The position numbers and the translations under genes were made by a program. Positions 1-10,590 of a stretch of DNA of 64,000 bases are shown here, one piece after another. The stretch lies in the NCBI GenBank assembly GCA_916610825.1, contig OU744447.1:12817751-12881750 (forward strand). Reading direction: 5' to 3'. The DNA comes from Haliclystus octoradiatus. Its lineage: Eukaryota; Cnidaria; Staurozoa; Stauromedusae; Haliclystidae. Each line of letters begins with the position of its first letter. Position 1 is the first letter of the stretch. Below the pieces are notes generated by a model, which was given only the letters and a program-made list of their open reading frames with translations, was not told the DNA's origin and made no database searches.

Positions 1-8
1 TATATTAC

Positions 9-108
9 CTGAACGCTTTGCAGCTATATATCTTCGTGGTAGATTTTGAAATTCCGTGAAAAGAAGAGACACATTGGCAGCGAATTTTAATCTGTTCTTG
101 TCCGCCAT
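9..108 (-). CDS. HYI: Hydroxypyruvate isomerase-like gene, first coding exon (gene continues off the left edge)
   Basis: Seen: on the minus strand an ATG at 108 opens a 33-codon frame starting MADKNRLKFAANVSLLFTEF and ending at a splice donor (CAG|GTAATA) with the exon end at position 9, phase 1. Known: animal hydroxypyruvate isomerases (HYI, TIM-barrel xylose-isomerase-like superfamily) begin with a very similar stretch, a short leader then 'FxANxSxLFTE' and a Leu-Pro-Arg/Ala-Ala-lysine stretch leading to a conserved Gly-Phe. The enzyme is thought to interconvert hydroxypyruvate and tartronate semialdehyde. Inference: this is exon 1; the rest lies outside the window. It is head to head with the plus-strand gene at 313, about 200 bp apart. 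The call rests on 33 residues. Confidence 0.58.
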
Positions 109-312
109 CTTTCAATTAAACCATCTTAGGGGACTAACTGCTAAGGGGCTTTCAGCGAGCATTGTTCCTCGTACCTAGGCTATACCCTTTGTTGTCATGG
201 TAATAACAACAACAAAAAGTGCGGGGCTGCTCTTTTTCAAAATTATTTTCGATACTTTCTGAGTCTTTCGACTTTCGGTAACAATTTAAAATTTTATTTC
301 GTGAAAGTAACT
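109..312. promoter_or_regulatory. Candidate bidirectional promoter between divergent genes
   Basis: This is the 204-bp gap between the minus-strand ATG at 108 and the plus-strand ATG at 313. It must hold the 5' untranslated ends and probably the start sites of both genes. No clear TATA box or initiator could be assigned by eye. The plus-strand ATG has the context actATGG, with G at +4. Confidence 0.35.
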
Positions 313-2301
313 ATGGCTCTGCTAGATAGGAAAATGAAACTTGATTTCGTTGAAATTGAGCCATTGATCCAGAATAAAGAATTCAAGGTGGACGTTTTTG
401 ATCAAAATGTGTCACGAAGTGATGGAATAAATCAAAGAAATCGTTCAACTGCTCTTTGGAAATCAGATGTGTTGTTTCTTATACTTGATTATCTTCAGAT
501 GTATTCTGTTTTCATTTTAATGTCAGAAAAATGGGGCTGGCCAATTCAATGGGTTAAATATACACAATTTTCATTACTTTTTAACTTGGATATTTGGGGA
601 TTCTACATTATACAAACTGGTGCATTTGGTCATTCCAAAATTTCATTTGCAGATACGGATAGAATGGCAATTAGCTATATCACATATGTAATTATCTGGT
701 ATATGTTTTTATTATTGATTTCATCACCATGTCTATATCTTTATTTTAAATGGAAGAGAACAACACCTATGTATTTATTGTTGTATCGCGGAGAATTAAA
801 ACGAAAAGTATTTATTGTTTTGCAAGTGTTATCCCTTCCGTTTGGGATAACTGCTGCCAGAATTTTCCAATGCCGTTATGATGAAATTAATAATGTATCT
901 GTGTTAGTTGCTGACCAACATTACGAATGTTATACAATTTCACATTGCGTTCTAATGGTTTTTATGTCATTCAGTTTATTGATACTGTTTATACTCTATC
1001 CTTTATATATTTATATCAAAAATCGGGAATACATCTATTGCTCTAATCGTGAAAGACATGAAGCTTATTTACAATTGAAAGAAGCAGAATATGAAAAGGG
1101 TTTAGATATTTTATGGTTGGTAGGATCTTTCTATAATTTCTCATCATTTACAAGAAGATGGGTTAGCTTTCATCCTCTAAAGTTTTTATTCAAATTTTTT
1201 ATGATTATTGCTGTTTCCCTTTCAATTCAATATCAATTCTGGTCAAGCTTAGCTCTTTGTTTACTATTTGCTTTGGCATCTTGTTCGTTTATGTGTCACA
1301 AACCATTTCGTGTTAAACTATTCAATCCTATGCTGGTTATAAGCTACATGTGTCTATTTTGTAACTCAATTGTTGGTATATTCCTTGTTTTGCCACCTTG
1401 GGAAAATGCTTCAGAATTTGTAACAGTGTCATTTCTACGATACCCCTCTATAGTTTATGTATTACTGTCAATTAATTTGTATTGGTTATTTTTATTGCTA
1501 CTATGGCTTATTTATCTAGCTTTAAAATACTTCAAAATCATACAAGATAGTTATATGCTTTGGCCTAAACTTTCAAAAGATAATACAGGGGAAATTAGAT
1601 CACATACCAAAAGGTTTATGAGAGCTGTTCTAGCAGGGCGTCAAATCTTAGAAAAAGCCCAATCTTCTATCCCATTATTTGCACCAATTCATGAACTATC
1701 AGATCAAATTCAAATAGTAAATGCATGCTGTAGAGAAGCTGAATATTTAAATGATAGCAGTCACGATACACTTTGGGATTTATTAGATGAGTTAATACAA
1801 TGTCACAATATGTTACGTGTTGCTTCGGTGTTTGGGCAATCAGCTAAAACTAACTTGCAACACACATCAACAATCTTCTTACAATTAATGCCAAGTTTTG
1901 CTCGCAGATTACAGCAACGAGAGCATGATTTAATCTTGGTTAGTCCTATTCGACGAAGGATCCTTCTAAAACTGTATATTATTGGGGTATTCATTAATGG
2001 AAGAAATTCCAAGGCAACACAAAATGTAGATGTTGGCATAAAAGTAGCTGAATTCTTGAAAAAATACAATGAAGATGAATTTTTGTTTGAAGATGTACCG
2101 ACGACCTCCAACTCAATTTCAGATACGACGTCGCGCCCAACAACATCGTCTGGATCACTTTCCTCTGATTTAACATACGGACGTAAGCAACATTCCATGA
2201 CAGCATTTATAGATAAAGTTGACACATGGACAAATGAGCATCCACCCGTTGAAATATCTGTCGGACTAAGTGATGCTGATAAAAAAAAAACTGAAAATTA
2301 A
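313..2301 (+). CDS. Multi-pass membrane protein of unknown function, intronless, 662 aa
   Basis: Seen: a single open frame begins at ATG 313 (the frame is open upstream to a GTG at 301, but ATG with G at +4 is the natural start). Residues 1-50 are polar. Hydrophobic segments fall near 51-71, 84-103 (weak), 119-146, 166-183, 209-236, 290-326 (long enough for two), 337-360 and 377-407, giving about eight passes. Residues 408-662 form a soluble tail with a Ser/Thr-rich stretch near 590-620 and end in a Lys run. A charged loop (NRERHEAYLQLKEAEYEKGL) lies between the fifth and sixth segments. The topology recalls the membrane portion of TRP-like or polycystin-like proteins, but no pore signature is visible and I do not assign a family. 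An intronless gene of this length could be a retrogene or one large exon. Confidence 0.7.
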   Translation: MALLDRKMKLDFVEIEPLIQNKEFKVDVFDQNVSRSDGINQRNRSTALWKSDVLFLILDYLQMYSVFILMSEKWGWPIQWVKYTQFSLLFNLDIWGFYIIQTGAFGHSKISFADTDRMAISYITYVIIWYMFLLLISSPCLYLYFKWKRTTPMYLLLYRGELKRKVFIVLQVLSLPFGITAARIFQCRYDEINNVSVLVADQHYECYTISHCVLMVFMSFSLLILFILYPLYIYIKNREYIYCSNRERHEAYLQLKEAEYEKGLDILWLVGSFYNFSSFTRRWVSFHPLKFLFKFFMIIAVSLSIQYQFWSSLALCLLFALASCSFMCHKPFRVKLFNPMLVISYMCLFCNSIVGIFLVLPPWENASEFVTVSFLRYPSIVYVLLSINLYWLFLLLLWLIYLALKYFKIIQDSYMLWPKLSKDNTGEIRSHTKRFMRAVLAGRQILEKAQSSIPLFAPIHELSDQIQIVNACCREAEYLNDSSHDTLWDLLDELIQCHNMLRVASVFGQSAKTNLQHTSTIFLQLMPSFARRLQQREHDLILVSPIRRRILLKLYIIGVFINGRNSKATQNVDVGIKVAEFLKKYNEDEFLFEDVPTTSNSISDTTSRPTTSSGSLSSDLTYGRKQHSMTAFIDKVDTWTNEHPPVEISVGLSDADKKKTEN

Positions 2302-3127
2302 AAGCTCCTTGTCCTGGCTCTGGTTGAATGAAGAATGCACAATGGCGAAAGTATAACACCATATTGATTATTACCAGATTCCCAGTATTATTAAGTGTCA
2401 TACAACGTTGGGAATCATGCATAACGTAGATATATCGTGAAAACTAGGTTTGAAGAAGACCCAAGTATGACCAACTTACGATGTTGCGACGATTTCTGGA
2501 CGTCATCAATCGACATGTAGTTACAATCGAGATGATAAATGAGGAAGAATGAAGCGATTTTATTGAACAAGAAAAAATGAAGGTCCAAATTCACATGATA
2601 AATTTAAGTTAATTATGGCTATCCTTGCTTTAACTATATGATTGTATATATTCTAGAAAAGTTATGTCAGTACTTAAGGAATGTTTATATCTCTCTTTCA
2701 ATATTGTCAATTTTTAGTTAACGTATAATTGAATATTATGTTAACAAGCAATCATCCCTGCTTTACAGAATGATCAGAATCTGCATGTATAGAACTTTTT
2801 CACTGGTTCCTGATGAGTCCCTCGAGAATTATTTAAAGAAAACATTGATAACCGTGTTGGTGTATTTTGAAAAGACCGCGACCCCGGGATGTATTACTAT
2901 ACCACCCGAACAACTTACCCATGGCTATAGTTCAAATACACATGTTATAAATCTTTGTATTCATAATTCTACTAAGATTCTAGAACTTTGTAAACTAGGG
3001 TTCAACAAACAGTTTTATAATATCGATAGAGGACTGTATTGGCAGAGCTCTCACAAATAAAGGTCAGTTACGTTGTACTTGTTATAGGGACCAACAAAAG
3101 TGGTAATATAACATCAATACAGATTAT
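2302..3127. other. No recognisable gene; probable 3' UTR and intergenic DNA
   Basis: This AT-rich stretch follows the membrane-protein stop. A 96-codon open frame at 2770-3060 on the plus strand matches nothing I recognise and has no supporting splice or domain signal. The stretch ends at the ATTTT target duplication of Gypsy-1 (3128-3132). Confidence 0.5.
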
Positions 3128-3132
3128 ATTTT

Positions 3133-3305
3133 TGTTGTGTCGTTCTAAACAGAGAACACGCTTGCATTTTGTCTGAATAGAAGTGATTATATTTCAGCAT
3201 ACTTTACAATATAGTTACAAGATATTAAGACTGTTTACATTACACAATAAACCCAGCATGTATGTGGGCACTTTATAATTACTTTAATTAAGTGACTACG
3301 TCACA
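3133..3305 (-). repeat. Gypsy-1 3' LTR (173 bp)
   Basis: A 173-bp TG...CA repeat whose partner, lacking 15 bp, is at 12299-12456. Internal to it (3309-3318) lies the reverse complement of a polypurine tract. The preceding five bases ATTTT are repeated after 12456. Confidence 0.9.
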
Positions 3306-3308
3306 TAT

Positions 3309-3318
3309 CCCCCTTCTT
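3309..3318 (-). other. Polypurine tract of Gypsy-1
   Basis: On the minus strand AAGAAGGGGG lies three bases from the start of the 3' LTR, the expected position of the plus-strand DNA primer. The related Gypsy-2 has the same tract at the same place, which supports the call. Confidence 0.75.
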
Positions 3319-3450
3319 AGAGAGAATGTAGTTATCAAATTATGTTCATTAAAGTTTAATTATATATGGTTACATTTTAAGAGATAATAATAGATTAAAT
3401 AAATGTGCAGTATTTGCTATAAGCGAGAATTATGATTTTATAAAATAAAT

Positions 3451-6353
3451 TTATTCAAATCCTAAACGATCCGGGCGTGCAGTAATTCTAGAAGAACGTC
3501 GTAACTGGGATAGTGAATCCGTGGACTCACTAACTATTGTTCTGGATTCAGTAGACTCATTGTTTGATGACGAACCAGATGGTCCGAATTGGTTTCTAGA
3601 GGCAAGAACAGTATTTCCATTGTCTGATAGCCATGCTGTATTGCTTCCTTTTGGAAGGATATATTCGACTTCCTTAGGCGTGTGTGCTATAGATGGCTGG
3701 TACATTACTACATCTCCCGTTGCAAAATCAGCTATAAACGGGACTCTTATATTTCTACCTAACAGTATTTCTGCTGGAGATTTCCCCCTGGTCAAGGATG
3801 TGGCATGATGAACAGTTAAAATACGATAAAGGAACATATCAAACGATACACGCAAGCCCTTATGCCACGCCTTCATTCCGCGTTTTACCGTCTGAACAGC
3901 GCGCTCTGCCAGACCATTGGCACGTGGAAAATAAATAGGGGATTCAATTTTCTTGCAGCCTGAACGTGCAAGCCACTGTACAATATCTTCATTTATGAAC
4001 TCTTTTGCATTATCCGAAACAAAACTATATGGGATACCAAAACGAGAAAATATGTCAGCTAAAATGCGGACAACAGTGTGTGTGGCTCGATTGGGGCATC
4101 TGGTAGCCTCAATCCAGCCACTGCCAGCATCTGCAACGATCAAAATAGGCCCGATATCCGAAATATGCGCAAAATCCATGTGTACACGCTCCCAAGGTGC
4201 TGCTTGAGGCCATGTATGGACTGTTTTTGAAAACCGAGGGCGTAACGCGCAACACGTAGAACAATTTGTAATGAAAGATTCAACGTCTTTGAAAATACCT
4301 GGCCACCAAGCACCCTGAAGTAAAAGCCGTCGGGTAGCATGAATGCCGGCATGTGTGTTGTGAGCCTTTTTTAGTACTGAAGACCTCAAATCAATTGGAA
4401 TAAAAGGGGCTGATTTAAAATAGATCATGTTATTGTGAACAGTAAGTTCATCTTTGACACGTGCAAAGGCCTTTTCTGCCTCTGAAAGTCCGGACCAAGA
4501 ACCAGAAATAATACGTTTGATGATGCTTTGTGCAAGACGATCGTTGGAGGTGGAAGCCTCAATTATTTGACTTGGAATAATTGGTGCAAAAAATGCTGAG
4601 TCAGTAGCAATAGAGACACTAGCAACTACGTCTTCCCGCGTAATGGTACTGTGTGTCAGACGAGATAAAGCATCAGCATGGGTGATGTTTGCACCAGGCT
4701 CATATTTTAGTTCAAAATCGAAGGCCATCAATTTGATTGCCCATCTACAAATCCGTGCGGATGCAGTTTTAGGGACTGATTTATTAGTATCAAAAATGTA
4801 AGAAAGGGCTTGATGGTCGGAGACGATTGTAAATTTGCGACCCAATAAAAATTGACGTATAGACGTTCCACACACCATACGACAGCTAGTCCTTCGCGTT
4901 CAGTGGCAGAATATTTTCGTTCTGCGGGACTTAATGTTTTAGAAACGTAAATAATAGGATGCCCGTCTTGTGTTAAAATACCGGCAACAGCAGTCCCAGA
5001 TGCATCGGTTGTCAGGGTGACTGCTTTATTTAAAGAATAAGGTTGCACAAGAGGGGTGGAGGCCAACTCCTTTTTCAGGTTGTCGAAAGCTAATTGAGCA
5101 GTGTTCGTCCAAACAAAATATATGTCTTGTTTTCTAAGATCATTTAAAGGAGCAATTTTGTCTGCAAAATTAGGTACCAGTCTGCCAAAAAAATTGACTA
5201 ACCCTACAAAAGATGCTACCTCCTTTTTGTTTTTGGGAGGTGCAAGAGACAAAACTTTTTCAACAAGACGGGGGTCAGGTCCGATACCGTCAGCCGAGAT
5301 GCGAAAACCTAAGAACGAAATCTCTGTCACGTCTTGCACGCATTTTTCTTTGTTAACAGATAGACGTCGCTGGTTGAAACGCTCCATCACAGCATTGACA
5401 CGTTTTTGCAAAGAATCGCGGGTGTTTCCGAAAATTAGCACGTCATCTTGGTAAGGAATGATTCCCTTCAGACCGCTGAGAACTGTTTCAATGACATTTT
5501 GAAAAATCGCAGCGCTGTTTTTCATTCCCATTTGTAGTCGCGTGATTCGAAACAGACCCTTGTGCGTGTTAATCACAGAGATATCTTGCGCAGCCTTATC
5601 AATAGCAATTTGCCAATAGGCCGATTTTAGATCAATTTTAGCAAAGAATTTTGCACCGTGTATTTTGCTGAAAATCCCCTCTAAGTTGGGAATCGGATAA
5701 GCATCGCTCAAAATTTTATCGTTTACGTGTACGCTAAAATCAACGCACATTCGTAAGCCTCCAGAGGGTTTTTTGACCCAAACAATAGGGGAAGAGTTTT
5801 CGGTCCCACCTGACTCAATGGGTTCGATGACACCCATGGACTGTAAGCGCTCTAGTTCAGCGGTAGCAGCATCTTGTAATGGTAAAGGCACAGGGCGAGC
5901 ATGACAAAATTTTGGGGATGCGTTTGGTTTTAGTTTCATGGTAGCCACGACATCCTTGATGACAGGTAGAAAATCTGCAGAAGAATTGCTACAAGAATAA
6001 TTAACATTATTTGTATTTAAAATATCTCTACCTAGCAAGCCATAAGGGCGTGCGGATTGTACAACTTGAATAGGCATTGTAATATAATTAGTTTGATTAT
6101 TGCGCTGAACAGTTGCGTGTAGTTCGCCTATCAATGAAAGTCCACGGTCGTCGTACGAGTGTAGCTTTCTGGTTGATGCAGAAAGATCAGGATTCCCAAG
6201 TTTTTGCCATATGGCTGATGATATAATGGTACATGATGCACCCGTGTCATGTTGCATAGGAACAGTAATATTATTCAATTTTACATCTTCCATGATTTCG
6301 GTCATACTATTTATATCTTCTGGTTTATTTTCATCAATATTCAATAAATAATA
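3451..6353 (-). pseudogene. Gypsy-1 pol: protease, reverse transcriptase, RNase H, integrase
   Basis: Seen, in order on the minus strand: retropepsin motif DTGAS (about 6246-6232); reverse transcriptase with LKSAYWQIAI and intact catalytic YQDD; RNase H starting TTDASG; integrase with an H2C2 zinc region (H..H..CSTCC) and catalytic D (VADAGSG), D (FVSDN) and E (NGLAERAVQ); a short tail ending RPDRLGFE and a stop at 3451. The frame enters from gag across the LINE and has no ATG of its own. The frame breaks at about 4857-4862, where TA is duplicated relative to Gypsy-2, shifting RNase H and integrase out of frame. A 500-bp copy of the 3' end recurs at 11484-11984. The motifs are those of Ty3/Gypsy elements; it is non-coding as it stands. 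Confidence 0.88.
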
Positions 6354-6815
6354 GAGATAGATAGATATTTATTTGATCATAATAACTTTTTGAGTTAAAT
6401 ACAGTGTGTTTTTATTAGAAATTGTTACATGATCAGGTCATCCCGTAAGCATAGAATGCTTGTTTATTTGGGAGACCTTATATTTATAGTAGTTTGAAAA
6501 GGATATAAAATAAAAAATTGAGGATTTTAGAAATCAAATAACAATTGATTCGAGTTTGTAATTATGTTAAAATTATAAATAGAAATATTGAATTTAATGT
6601 CATACAGCAGGCAAAATATTAAGTAAAAAGATAAAATAAAATGAAATAATAATAAAATCAAGTCAATAACAATAACAATGGATAAATCATAGATGAAATA
6701 AAAATAAAAAATAACCAATAACAATTGCAATTGCAATGGATGAAGGTTTGGGTTGAATGAAAAGGAGAAAGAGAAAAGAAAGAAAAAAAGGAAGTTGGAA
6801 AGTTTAATCAGTTTG
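6354..6815 (-). other. LINE-1 3' UTR
   Basis: This AT-rich non-coding segment follows the reverse transcriptase stop. It contains the hairpin at 6447-6461 and ends in the ATCT microsatellite at the insertion junction. The open frame at 6527-6868 is low-complexity and is not taken as a gene. Confidence 0.6.
6436..6478 (-). other. Conserved 3'-UTR hairpin of LINE-1
   Basis: The inner stem is AAGCAT-aga-ATGCTT (6447-6461). Outer arms around 6436-6444 (GGTC..CCC) and 6470-6478 (GGG..GACC) can also pair. LINE-2 has a matching hairpin of different sequence at 54246-54260, at a similar distance from its 3' end. Such structures are typical sites for recognition by LINE reverse transcriptases. Confidence 0.55.
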
Positions 6816-8554
6816 TTAGGTGCAGATGTAACAGTCTGTGACAGTGCATACGTCATAGTAATTATCAATGAATTTCATTTTTAAAGATTTGCAGAAACGT
6901 TTGGAAGGAATATTGATGTCAAAATTGAACTTAAAATAATTCCAAAGACTAGGAAATTTGTAATTTGGATAATGCTGCAAAGCAAAAGTTTTTGCGAAAG
7001 GTACAGCAAATGTATTTTTCTTTCTACGGTGATTACGCTGGAAAACAAAAATATCTTCAATGCAGGTTGGTGCTTTTTGCATTATCACATTGTGGAGAAA
7101 GGTAAACACTTTGAAAGAATGCAGATCATGAAATTGTAAAATACCTAGTTGCTTACAAAGAGGTTCAGCATGTGAACGTGGCTTGACATTCATAATTATC
7201 CTGATACATTTTTTGTGGAGCTTATTGAGACATCCTGTGGAAGTACTATGGCCCCAAATTGAAATTCCATATTCGAAATGCGGTTTCACCATTGTGTTGT
7301 AAATCTGTAATTTATGTTTAATCGAAAGGAATTTTCTAACGCGAATCAAGGAATAAATATTTCTAAGGATTTTTGTTCTAATGTGACGAGTGTGTGATGT
7401 CCAATTAAGTTTATTGTCAATCATTATTCCTAAAAATTTGATAGATTTTGTAGAGCAATCAGAGCCACAACGCTGTAAAGGATGACCTTTTATATTTATT
7501 TCAAAGTTATTTGGCTTATGATTGCCAAAAAGAATAAATTTTGATTTATTAGGGCTAACTGTTAGATGGTTTGCATCAAACCAATCAGAAACGTTGTTTA
7601 ATTCTTTATTACAATTCGCTGCAAGAGAAGATAAATCATTGGAGCAAATTTGTAATGTTGTATCATCAGCAAAAAGGTTGACATTTGAATTGGTGCAATT
7701 TGGAAGATCATTCACGTATATAAGAAACAATAGTGGGCCTAGGATGCTCCCCTGAGGAACTCCACAGCTGATTGAACTAGGTGAAGATAAATGACCATCA
7801 AAAGATAAAATTTGAGTTCTATCAGTTAAATATTGACGGAACCAGTTCAGTTCGATATTTGACAATCCATAGTGAGCTAATTTTGATAACAGTATGGTGT
7901 GTGAAACTGTATCAAACGCTTTGCGTAAATCAAGGAATAAACCAACATGATACTTTTTGTCAGAGTTTGAAAATTTGTTACTTAAAAAATGTAAAATGCA
8001 ATCGACAGTACTGTGGTGTTTTCGAAATCCAAACTGAAAACTTGTTAAAAAATGCTCTTCAAAGTAGCTGTACAGCTGGTTATAAACAACACGTTCATAT
8101 TTGAAATAACTTTTCCAATTGCAAAAGGTGATACATATTTGAATTTAAACTTGTGGCTATTGTTAACTGGAAGATGTCTCAAAAAGTCTGTTGAACAGGA
8201 AAATGTTTGCTCAAGTTGGGGTCCAACATTAGCAAAAAAAGTGTTGAAATTGTTTGCTATCAGATCTTTATCCTGAATTTTTCTTTCAGAAACAGAAAAA
8301 AAAGATGGAAAACGATTGCAATTTTTTGTAATACCTAGTAATTGGTTTGTTACCTTCCATAACTGACGTAAATTTTGTTTGGATGATTCATAAAATTGAT
8401 CCCAGTATAAAATTTTAGCTTTTCTTAATAGCTTATTGTATAATTTGCAATAATTGTCATAGGTGATCTTTGCATGAGCAGTTTTGCAGACAATGAATTT
8501 TTTAAATATTTTTTTTTTGTGTTTCTTGAAACTAGTAGTCCTTTTGTCATCCAC
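6816..8554 (-). pseudogene. LINE-1 ORF2, reverse transcriptase part (frameshifted, internally deleted)
   Basis: Seen: two minus-strand frames. The first (8554-8045) continues the endonuclease linker and ends after an [10 protein letters not shown] stretch. The second carries [22 protein letters not shown] and FADDT (near 7680) and the C-terminal LINE region (SIWGHS.., KLHKKCIRI) to a stop at 6816. Compared with LINE-2, the part between GKVIS and the Tyr-Asn-Gln-Leu-Tyr stretch is missing, so a chunk of the fingers is deleted. Frameshifts lie near 8520 and 8090. Known: this domain does target-primed reverse transcription. Inference: this copy is inactive. Confidence 0.8.
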
Positions 8555-9480
8555 CGCTGAATTTTGTGATGTTTTTTATTCAGCTTAGTGGTGATTACAG
8601 GACAAGAAAGATTCAAATTGTGTTGAATGATTTGCTCAAAACAATGAAAAGCTTGTGCAGGGTCAGATGGGAGAAACCAGTTTTCATCTGCAAGGAGACT
8701 ATTAAAATGGGAAATGTTCTGAGGTGACATATTTCTGTAGGTTATTGTTGCAGAATGGTTTTGAAAATTATTTGAAAGACATACATATGGTGCTAAGTGA
8801 TCGGAAATTTCAGTAATCAAAATCCCAGAACTCAATGATCCTTTGAAATTCGTAAAAATATTATCAATTAACGTGCATGTTTTGGTAGTGATACGGGTTG
8901 GTTCAACAATGAGAGGTGATAATTTTAAATCAAGCATGGTGTCAAGCAAATTTACAGATTTAGGGGACGCTGAAAGCAGATCGACATTGAAATCTCCGGC
9001 CAAAAATACAGTTTTCCTTTTAAGTTGGGTTAATGTTGTGTTAAGCTGGTGGAGAGCATTGCTAAGTGTTGACTTTGGTGGAAGGTAGACAGAGAAAAAA
9101 TAAAGTTGTTGAGTCTCAACAGCAATCAGTTCAATGTCATCAGACATAATTGACAGGTCTTCACAAACAGAAAATAAAATCGACTGATGAATAGCAATAG
9201 CAACACCACCTCCCTTTTTTCCTACTCTCTCATTCAAAATCAAATCATAATCAGGTATTTTTATGGAAGAATGCTGCCAAATTTCTTGTAGAGCAATCAT
9301 TTTGATATTAGTAATTGCAAGCAAATCAGACAAGGATTCATGATTTTTTAAAAGGCTCCTAACATTTTGCGACGCCAAAGACATCACGTCATGTTTAACA
9401 TTGATAGGGTCTACATAGCCTAATCTGTTGATTGTGTCTGCGTTATCACTTTGTTTCTCAAGGTCGTTAAAGTCTGTCAT
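8425..9480 (-). CDS. LINE-1 ORF2 N-terminus: apurinic-type endonuclease
   Basis: A 351-codon frame starts at ATG 9480. Endonuclease motifs in order are SQNVRSLLKN, the catalytic Glu in ALQEIW, KGGGVAIAI, GDFNVD, DNIFTNF and ISDHLAPYV, the exonuclease-endonuclease-phosphatase fold of LINE nickases. The frame runs into the linker (RWMTKGLLVS) and then ends out of frame at 8425 because of a shift near 8520. The nickase domain itself looks complete; the full ORF2 is broken downstream. Confidence 0.82.
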   Translation of the reverse strand: MTDFNDLEKQSDNADTINRLGYVDPINVKHDVMSLASQNVRSLLKNHESLSDLLAITNIKMIALQEIWQHSSIKIPDYDLILNERVGKKGGGVAIAIHQSILFSVCEDLSIMSDDIELIAVETQQLYFFSVYLPPKSTLSNALHQLNTTLTQLKRKTVFLAGDFNVDLLSASPKSVNLLDTMLDLKLSPLIVEPTRITTKTCTLIDNIFTNFKGSLSSGILITEISDHLAPYVCLSNNFQNHSATITYRNMSPQNISHFNSLLADENWFLPSDPAQAFHCFEQIIQHNLNLSCPVITTKLNKKHHKIQRWMTKGLLVSRNTKKKYLKNSLSAKLLMQRSPMTIIANYTISY

Positions 9481-9635
9481 GGTAATTGTTAGTAAAGATA
9501 TATTGCGAAATGTCGAAAATGGTCAGTGGGTGGCTTTCAAATGGGCCAAAAGTATTTTTGGGAAAGAAGTAAATGAAATCAAAATAATAAAATATAAAAT
9601 AAACAAATAATAAAGTGGAACACTTATCGTTATGT

Positions 9636-10460
9636 TCAAGTAAACATTGACAGCTGTTCTTCATTTGTAATTTGAATTTTTTCATCATCGTTGGACTTCA
9701 CATAAACAGCAATGTCCTTTGTCCATGTCCCTTTGATTTTCTTTTTCCTTTTTAACTGTCGACATTCATAGAATAATTTTCCTATGTTTGGTGGCAAATC
9801 TTCTGATAGGTAAAGTCCTGTACCCTTCAATTTACTTCTTTCGCTGTACACTCTTCTCCGTGTCCAAACGTTATTAAAGTTAACCATTATGGTCGACATC
9901 TTGATTGTTTCTTTTGTTTTGATTTCACTATCATTTGTATCACTGACCTCGTTGCGCAATGTTTCACCTTCACGGTTTGACGAAGATGGCGTCTGGACTT
10001 TATCCTTTGAAATCTTTGCACGAGGGATTAGTCTCCTTGCAGAAAAATCAGAGGATTTCAATAGAATTCCAAGTTTTTCTTTGGCAGTGGTTATTATGAC
10101 CGAATCGATATCTTCATTTTCATCTACACCATCCAATCTCAGGTTTGTTAATTTCGTGGATGCTTCAGTTCTGTTGGCTGCAAATTTTAATCTTGTTATC
10201 TCCTGTTCTTGTTCATGTTGTCTCTCTTCGAGTTGGTTAATTAGTTCTTGTTGGTTGTTTGTTATCGTCTTCAACTTATTTATTTCTTCTACACATTTTT
10301 CAGTTGCCGACTTGACAATACTTTCAAACAAAAGTTTGACATCTTTTGACTGCAGCACTTCCAGCAAATCTGCTTTCGTTAGCAGAGGTGCCGAATTATC
10401 TGATAAAGATGTACAAGACGACGACGAATCCTTCGACGATGCTCTGGTGGCTATAGACAT
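9636..10460 (-). CDS. LINE-1 ORF1: coiled-coil nucleic-acid-binding protein, 274 aa
   Basis: The frame starts at ATG 10460 and stops at 9636. Residues about 40-90 are rich in Glu, Gln, Leu and Lys with heptad-like spacing (EEINKLKTITNNQQELINQL), predicting a trimerising coiled coil. The C-terminal half has a basic block (KKKIKG). The same layout occurs in LINE-2 ORF1 (57793-58674), including matching KGTG and CRQLxxKKKI stretches. Known: such ORF1 proteins coat LINE RNA. It lies 156 bp upstream of the ORF2 ATG. Confidence 0.75.
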   Translation of the reverse strand: MSIATRASSKDSSSSCTSLSDNSAPLLTKADLLEVLQSKDVKLLFESIVKSATEKCVEEINKLKTITNNQQELINQLEERQHEQEQEITRLKFAANRTEASTKLTNLRLDGVDENEDIDSVIITTAKEKLGILLKSSDFSARRLIPRAKISKDKVQTPSSSNREGETLRNEVSDTNDSEIKTKETIKMSTIMVNFNNVWTRRRVYSERSKLKGTGLYLSEDLPPNIGKLFYECRQLKRKKKIKGTWTKDIAVYVKSNDDEKIQITNEEQLSMFT

Positions 10461-10590
10461 ATTGATGAGAGTTAATTCACATATTTGATATTAATTATTT
10501 TCAAGATTAAAAGTCAGCAAACGGAAAAAAAAACTTGAGAGCTCAAGAAAACACGTCTGATCGCAACGAGACGAGACTGATACTGTAATA

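Larger units (their letters stand above)
6354..10585 (-). mobile_element. LINE-1: non-LTR retrotransposon (CR1/L2/Jockey group) inside Gypsy-1
   Basis: Seen: ORF1 with coiled coil, ORF2 with apurinic-type endonuclease and reverse transcriptase, a 3' UTR with a perfect hairpin, and a 3' tail of ATCT repeats. Flanking copies of TAATA (6349-6353 and 10586-10590) fit a target duplication: removing one copy plus the LINE restores the Gypsy gag-protease frame. The element is about 4.2 kb. Its [11 protein letters not shown] and FADDT motifs fit the CR1/L2/Jockey group; the clade cannot be fixed by eye. LINE-2 at 54176-58749 is a relative with the same layout. Confidence 0.85.

Noticed and set aside
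1803..2225. Antisense gene within the membrane-protein gene
   Set aside because: Composition and lack of domains mark it as a shadow of the plus-strand frame.
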